From Echinostoma caproni (Eukaryota > Platyhelminthes > Trematoda > Plagiorchiida > Echinostomatidae): a DNA stretch of 19,216 nt. The position numbers were made by a program, and so were the translations under genes. The notes under the pieces were generated by a model that worked only from the letters and a program-made list of their open reading frames with translations, made no database searches and was not told where the DNA came from. Location of the stretch: NCBI GenBank assembly GCA_900618425.1, contig UZAN01044428.1, positions 5,180 through 24,395 of the forward strand, written 5' to 3'. Position 1 is the first letter of the stretch. The number at the start of each line of letters is the position of its first letter. Of this stretch, positions 17,401 to 19,216 are shown one piece after another.

Positions 17401-18808
17401 TTTTATCGCCAGCCGGGGTGATATCATCAGTGCTTATGAAGTGACCACTTCACTGATGACCTCAGACTCATAATTTTGCCAGTATAAGGTTTGAGAATAC
17501 GGATGATTCATAGCACTTGGTACATTTGGTTGCCCAAGTAAGATTCAGCGTTGTTTAACTTTGAGCATCCGAGAGATGAAAAAGTCGCATACTACACTTT
17601 CTCGTGTATTTTCATTTTCCAACACCATATCGTTTATCTCTTTGAAAACTTCAAATGGGAAGATTCCTCGTGTATAGCGCAAATAACGCGTGAACTGAAA
17701 GGCTAGGAAGTACTGTACAGCTGTTTCGACTTGATTGGATCTCATCAGCAGTGCGAATCCATCGACTCAATTGAGGATCGATTGATTACTATTTGGCTTC
17801 AACTGATAACAGTCTCAAGAATCTCAAATCATTTTTGTTTTCAGTTCTCACTTAGCAAAAACCTATTTGTCAGCTTGTGAAAACACCTAAAAAATGACAG
17901 TAAAAAATTTCAATTAATGCGCACCGACAACAAGTGCTTCCCACTTACATCGCTCGGTCTTTGTCCATCTTCGGTACACAGGCGTGGATCAGCTCCATGT
18001 TGTAAAAGGACCTGTTTGCGAATATTATCGATCAGGATAGTTAGATCACCTGAACCACTTCGAAGTGTCCTCCAAAGGCAGCACGATAAAGCGGCGTTCG
18101 TCCGTACTGTCCTTTGCTGTTCACATCTGCACCCTCAGCAATTAAAAATAGCACTGCCGCTAAGGACCCACCAACTGGAACGGAGGAACAGAGATGAAGA
18201 CAATACGCTATGTGAACCAACTGCAAGCCTCAGATAAAGCGGAATTATTATTCGGATCACGACATTCAATCAGCTGCATTTTGTGCCTTAACCTGGTTGC
18301 TTGACCGATATCATCATATCCAACCCCACGGGCGTTATCCTCATCCATAACCTACAAAACGGATTCTATTTTGGAATATGAATTATTCTAACAACCTCTT
18401 TGAGTAACAATCGCATTTCATTGTCCTTGCCTTCATACGCACATTCGAGCATGCGTTTCTTTCTGGCGTTTTCCAATTTCTGTCGTTGTTCTTCTTCCAA
18501 CTCCTTGGCCCGTTTTCGTTCTTGTTCTTTTCGGTAACGATCAACCATCTGCAAATATGCATTCTGGCACAGTTCTTCCATACGGGCTTCATACTGCAAC
18601 TGAGAATAGGCAAAAATCGATTGTCCTGGTCAGTAGGATTGGCAAACCTTTTCCTTCACTCGTTGTTGTCGTTCTTTTTGAGCGAGCCATCTACGAATGT
18701 ACTTCTGAATTACTACTGCGGCCGCACTCTTCTTAGCTGACACAGGGACCTCGTTTTGAAAGGCGTCCATTGAAGTTTCATTGTGTAGTACAGGCGGTGG
18801 ACTGGGGG
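8140..18808 (-). CDS. IQANK1: IQ-motif and ankyrin-repeat protein, IQANK1-like (nine exons, partial)
   Basis: Joining nine exons on the minus strand with GT-AG introns and matching phases gives about 360 residues without a stop. Domain order is a proline-rich N-terminus, an IQ motif (VVIQKYIRRWLAQK, residues ~32-45), a charged coiled coil (~55-100), three to four ankyrin repeats (~100-240, with GADVNSKGQYGRTPLYRAA and HFEVVQVLLQHGADP), then heptad-like coiled coil (~255-360). An IQ motif normally binds calmodulin or myosin-type light chains, and ankyrin repeats bind protein partners; the cellular role is unknown from sequence. The order matches IQANK1-type proteins, whose conserved C-terminal part is absent here. 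The start is either ATG at 18768-18770 or lies further right; the phase-1 acceptor of exon 1 favours an upstream exon. The name rests on domain order and recalled resemblance, not on a search. Confidence 0.68.
8249..12289 (-). other. Intron 8 of the IQANK1-like gene (4041 nt)
   Basis: Mostly A+T-rich and without recognisable exons. G+C-richer islands at about 10520-11020 and 11340-11640 stand out (see separate entry). A minus-strand frame at 10288-10524 has an acceptor-like CTGACCTGCAG, but it does not fit the phase of exons 8 and 9. Confidence 0.6.
10520..11020. repeat. G+C-rich island, possible worn mobile element
   Basis: This block contrasts with the A+T-rich intron around it. Plus-strand frames contain AESPGWRGGKPALDQTNVTP and VYPGVKDVSSLRETEDFGGG, which look like decayed coding sequence but which I cannot assign. 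Two short perfect inverted repeats occur: AAACCGG/CCGGTTT at 10523-10540 and GGGTAC/GTACCC at 10603-10618. A similar island lies at about 11340-11640. Identification as a dispersed repeat is inference. Confidence 0.35.
12290..12382 (-). CDS. IQANK1-like exon 8: coiled coil
   Basis: It has 31 codons in phase 0: VFKAHEELRKRMDEYDNAQQ then KGYENMALLEK, rich in E, K and Q with heptad-like spacing. The acceptor is CTACTCCAG and the donor AAA|GTGAGT. It is separated from exon 7 by 1793 nt and from exon 9 by 4041 nt; further small exons in between cannot be excluded but are not required by phase. Confidence 0.75.
12383..14175 (-). other. Intron 7 of the IQANK1-like gene (1793 nt)
   Basis: No exon recognised. 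It contains an undetermined base (N) at 13529 and a 46-nt palindrome at 13893-13938. Open frames at 13080-13295 and 13553-13795 show no family features. Confidence 0.55.
13893..13938. repeat. 46-nt near-perfect palindrome (hairpin)
   Basis: The left arm 13893-13913 and right arm 13918-13938 are each 21 nt and are reverse complements with a single mismatch, separated by the loop AATA. The arms begin AAGTAAATGGTT and end AACCATTTACTT. It lies within intron 7. It could be the core of a miniature inverted-repeat element or a small-RNA precursor; no target site duplication is obvious. Confidence 0.85.
14176..14230 (-). CDS. IQANK1-like exon 7: short coiled-coil exon
   Basis: It has one base plus 18 codons: LKQETENLEKNYQVSQKK, with the split codon giving serine. 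The acceptor is AAAACAG and the donor AAG|GTATGC. Phase 2 in and phase 0 out fit both neighbours exactly. Confidence 0.72.
14284..14423 (-). CDS. IQANK1-like exon 6: end of ankyrin region and start of second coil
   Basis: It has 46 codons plus two bases. VATEGTIHELLQAWNIEETD follows directly on QRPSD of exon 5 as the second helix of the last ankyrin unit, then LLKQISFYRNQQGEQYNKGA. The acceptor is GATTTTAG and the donor AG|GTAGGC. A long TA microsatellite lies about 30 nt upstream of its acceptor. The following intron is 53 nt. Confidence 0.8.
14454..14490. repeat. (TA)18 microsatellite
   Basis: 37 bases of alternating T and A. On the gene strand it sits about 30 to 67 nt upstream of the exon 6 acceptor, where the branch point and polypyrimidine tract would be expected. 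Confidence 0.95.
16130..16443 (+). repeat. Possible solo LTR or LTR relic with primer-binding-site-like end
   Basis: A G+C-richer, T-rich block in A+T-rich intron. It ends in CATGACA near 16442 and is followed by TGGCGACGTAGCAG from 16445. TGG at the LTR edge followed by a tRNA-like complement is how Gypsy-class primer binding sites start. No internal gag or pol follows and the 5' boundary is not visible. This is a suggestion based on one junction only. Confidence 0.25.
16261..16279. repeat. (ATCT)4-5 microsatellite
   Basis: Nearly five tandem ATCT units within the possible LTR relic. Confidence 0.9.
17424..17459. repeat. Bulged hairpin inside intron 5
   Basis: TCATCAGT (17424-17431) pairs with ACTGATGA (17452-17459), and GAAGTG (17438-17443) pairs with CACTTC (17446-17451). 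A six-base bulge GCTTAT lies on the left side only and the loop is two bases. Fourteen base pairs in total. Confidence 0.6.
17545..17745 (-). CDS. Small ORF, weakly HORMA-like, nested in intron 5
   Basis: A complete 66-residue frame from ATG to TGA. The segment VQYFLAFQFTRYLRYTRGIF followed by PFEVFKEI has the hydrophobic spacing and the YLR-x-x-FP pattern seen near the start of HORMA domains (meiotic HORMAD and Rev7 families). A splice-acceptor-like CCTTTCAG occurs inside it, before TTCACGCGT, so it may instead be an exon or a gene-fragment relic. It is on the same strand as the host gene but breaks the clean exon 5-6 join. I cannot confirm the family, and chance remains possible. Confidence 0.25.
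   Translation of the reverse strand: MRSNQVETAVQYFLAFQFTRYLRYTRGIFPFEVFKEINDMVLENENTRESVVCDFFISRMLKVKQR
17949..18011 (-). CDS. IQANK1-like exon 5: ankyrin repeat continuation
   Basis: It has 21 codons in phase 0, beginning VLLQHGADPRLCTEDGQRPS, which completes the repeat opened in exon 4 and starts the next. The acceptor is AAACAG and the donor is a consensus GTAAGT at 17943-17948. It leads into intron 5 of 3525 nt. Confidence 0.82.
18050..18174 (-). CDS. IQANK1-like exon 4: core ankyrin repeats
   Basis: The acceptor is CGTTCCAG and the donor CAG|GTGATC. The 125 nt encode GGSLAAVLFLIAEGADVNSK and GQYGRTPLYRAAFGGHFEVV, a textbook ankyrin repeat with its G-TPL-A signature and the GADVN finger of the preceding repeat. 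The following intron is only 38 nt. Confidence 0.88.
18222..18351 (-). CDS. IQANK1-like exon 3: linker between ankyrin units
   Basis: It has 43 codons plus one base (phase 1 out). It reads MDEDNARGVGYDDIGQATRL, HKMQLIECRDP and NNNSALSEAC. The acceptor is TTTTGTAG and the donor A|GTTGGT. Joined to exon 4 the split codon gives isoleucine and restores the ankyrin helix ALSEACIGGSLAAVLFLI, which supports this junction. The following intron is 47 nt. Confidence 0.75.
18396..18599 (-). CDS. IQANK1-like exon 2: coiled coil and start of ankyrin region
   Basis: It has 68 codons in phase 0. YRKEQERKRAKELEEEQRQK is a strongly charged coiled coil; KKRMLECAYEGKDNEMRLLL begins an ankyrin-like helix pair. 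Two acceptors six bases apart (CTCAG after 18599, TTGCAG after 18593) both keep the frame, giving or omitting Leu-Gln. The donor is GAG|GTTGTT or, three bases later, GTT|GTTAGA; both are in frame, so the intron is 44 or 41 nt. Confidence 0.8.
18648..18808 (-). CDS. IQANK1-like exon 1: IQ motif
   Basis: The acceptor TTCTAG lies just right of 18808 and the donor GTTTGC just left of 18648. Two bases complete an upstream codon, then 53 codons follow. They run from PSPPPVLHNETSMDAFQ to VVIQKYIRRWLAQKERQQ, a good IQ core (IQxxxRxxxx with basic flanks). An in-frame ATG at 18768-18770 could start translation if this is the first coding exon. Intron 1 to exon 2 is 48 nt. Confidence 0.75.
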
Positions 18809-19216
18809 CTAGAATGTGTTTAGATAGAAAAAATAAACTCCAATTTCAAAGTCCAATTAAACAAAATCGGACGAACAGTGCCGGGGAGCTGCATAGTGCA
18901 ACGTGACTATGTCAAGGTTTGAATAAGAAACCACTGGGTTGCGAGTAGAAAGCCTTACCCATGAAAAGTTCGGCAGACGGCTAATATCTGGAATGCACAA
19001 ATGTATTCGCTTTTGGTGCTCTGGTGTGGCCCATGAGAGCTGACGGATACTAGAGCCTGTAGATTATTCATCTGTACGAATCTTATTCTTTGATTTCCCA
19101 ACAATATCTGATCATTCAATTTGGATCGATAATTTGTTTAGGTACAATAATAGAACACGTAGCACCGTACTCAGGGTCTCGACAATCCATTATAAAGGAC
19201 AGAAGGAGGAGTTTCG
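18809..19216 (-). other. Upstream region of the IQANK1-like gene, no confirmed exon
   Basis: It begins on the gene strand with the acceptor of exon 1 at 18809-18810. A small candidate exon reading DISRLPNFSW (about 18964-18992, between CATTCCAG and GTAAGG) is visible, but its phase does not match exon 1. No promoter elements were recognised. Confidence 0.4.

Larger units (their letters stand above)
14424..17948 (-). other. Intron 5 of the IQANK1-like gene (3525 nt)
   Basis: It carries a TA microsatellite next to the 3' splice site, an ATCT microsatellite within a possible LTR relic, a bulged hairpin, and one short minus-strand open frame (17545-17745). No exon that fits the host gene's phase and domain order is needed here, because exons 5 and 6 join cleanly inside an ankyrin repeat. 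Confidence 0.6.

Noticed and set aside
17424..17460. CTGATGA motif as a hammerhead ribozyme core (flukes carry hammerheads)
   Set aside because: No GAAA box after a stem II at the right distance on either strand, and no closing stem III.
17917..18237. 106-codon plus-strand ORF over exons 4 and 5
   Set aside because: It is antisense to the ankyrin exons and has no recognisable domain.
18964..18992. Mini-exon reading DISRLPNFSW between CATTCCAG and GTAAGG, upstream of exon 1
   Set aside because: It ends in phase 0 in its open frame, while exon 1 needs a phase-1 donor; the frame that would fit contains a stop.

Overview
The window looks like a nuclear segment from a parasitic flatworm, most likely a trematode. 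It is A+T-rich non-coding DNA carrying degenerate RTE-clade non-LTR retrotransposons and a Ty3/Gypsy-class pol fragment of the kind common in fluke genomes. It also holds one host gene built of very short introns (38-53 nt) followed by multi-kilobase ones. The base composition (estimated by eye, not counted) is less A+T-rich than I would expect for Schistosoma, so a Fasciola-, Clonorchis- or Paragonimus-like fluke is my guess; the species is not determined. Nothing bacterial is present (no operons, ribosome binding sites or CRISPR).

Left part (1-7830) is a graveyard of mobile elements. Positions 1 to about 2660 (minus strand) are one RTE-like element with an APE-type endonuclease, a linker and the first half of its reverse transcriptase; it runs off the left edge and is broken by frameshifts and stops. 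Positions 3344-4578 (minus) are a second, 5'-truncated RTE copy of a different subfamily that keeps its YADD motif and a pentanucleotide 3' tail. About 5335-6490 (plus) is a decayed Gypsy pol fragment (RT, RNase H and the following linker). Positions 7468-7830 (plus) are a third RTE fragment, same subfamily as the second but in the opposite direction, so the two form an imperfect inverted repeat around the Gypsy fragment.

Right part (8140-18808) is one host gene on the minus strand, for which I could thread nine exons with matching phases and GT-AG introns. They give about 360 residues: an IQ (calmodulin-binding) motif, a charged coiled coil, about three to four ankyrin repeats, then a second coiled-coil region. 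This order fits an IQ-motif and ankyrin-repeat protein (IQANK1-like). The 3' part of the gene is not found and probably lies beyond the left edge or in the transposon-rich zone; the 5' end may lie beyond the right edge. Exons 1-5 are packed into 0.86 kb with introns of 38-48 nt, while introns 5, 7 and 8 are 3.5, 1.8 and 4.0 kb.

The large introns contain microsatellites, a 46-nt near-perfect palindrome, a second bulged hairpin, G+C-rich islands that look like worn repeats, a possible LTR relic, and a short minus-strand ORF that weakly resembles a HORMA domain start. I do not see a clearly new biological system; the best leads are the intron architecture with its split in donor strength, the long palindrome, and the two unassigned ORFs.
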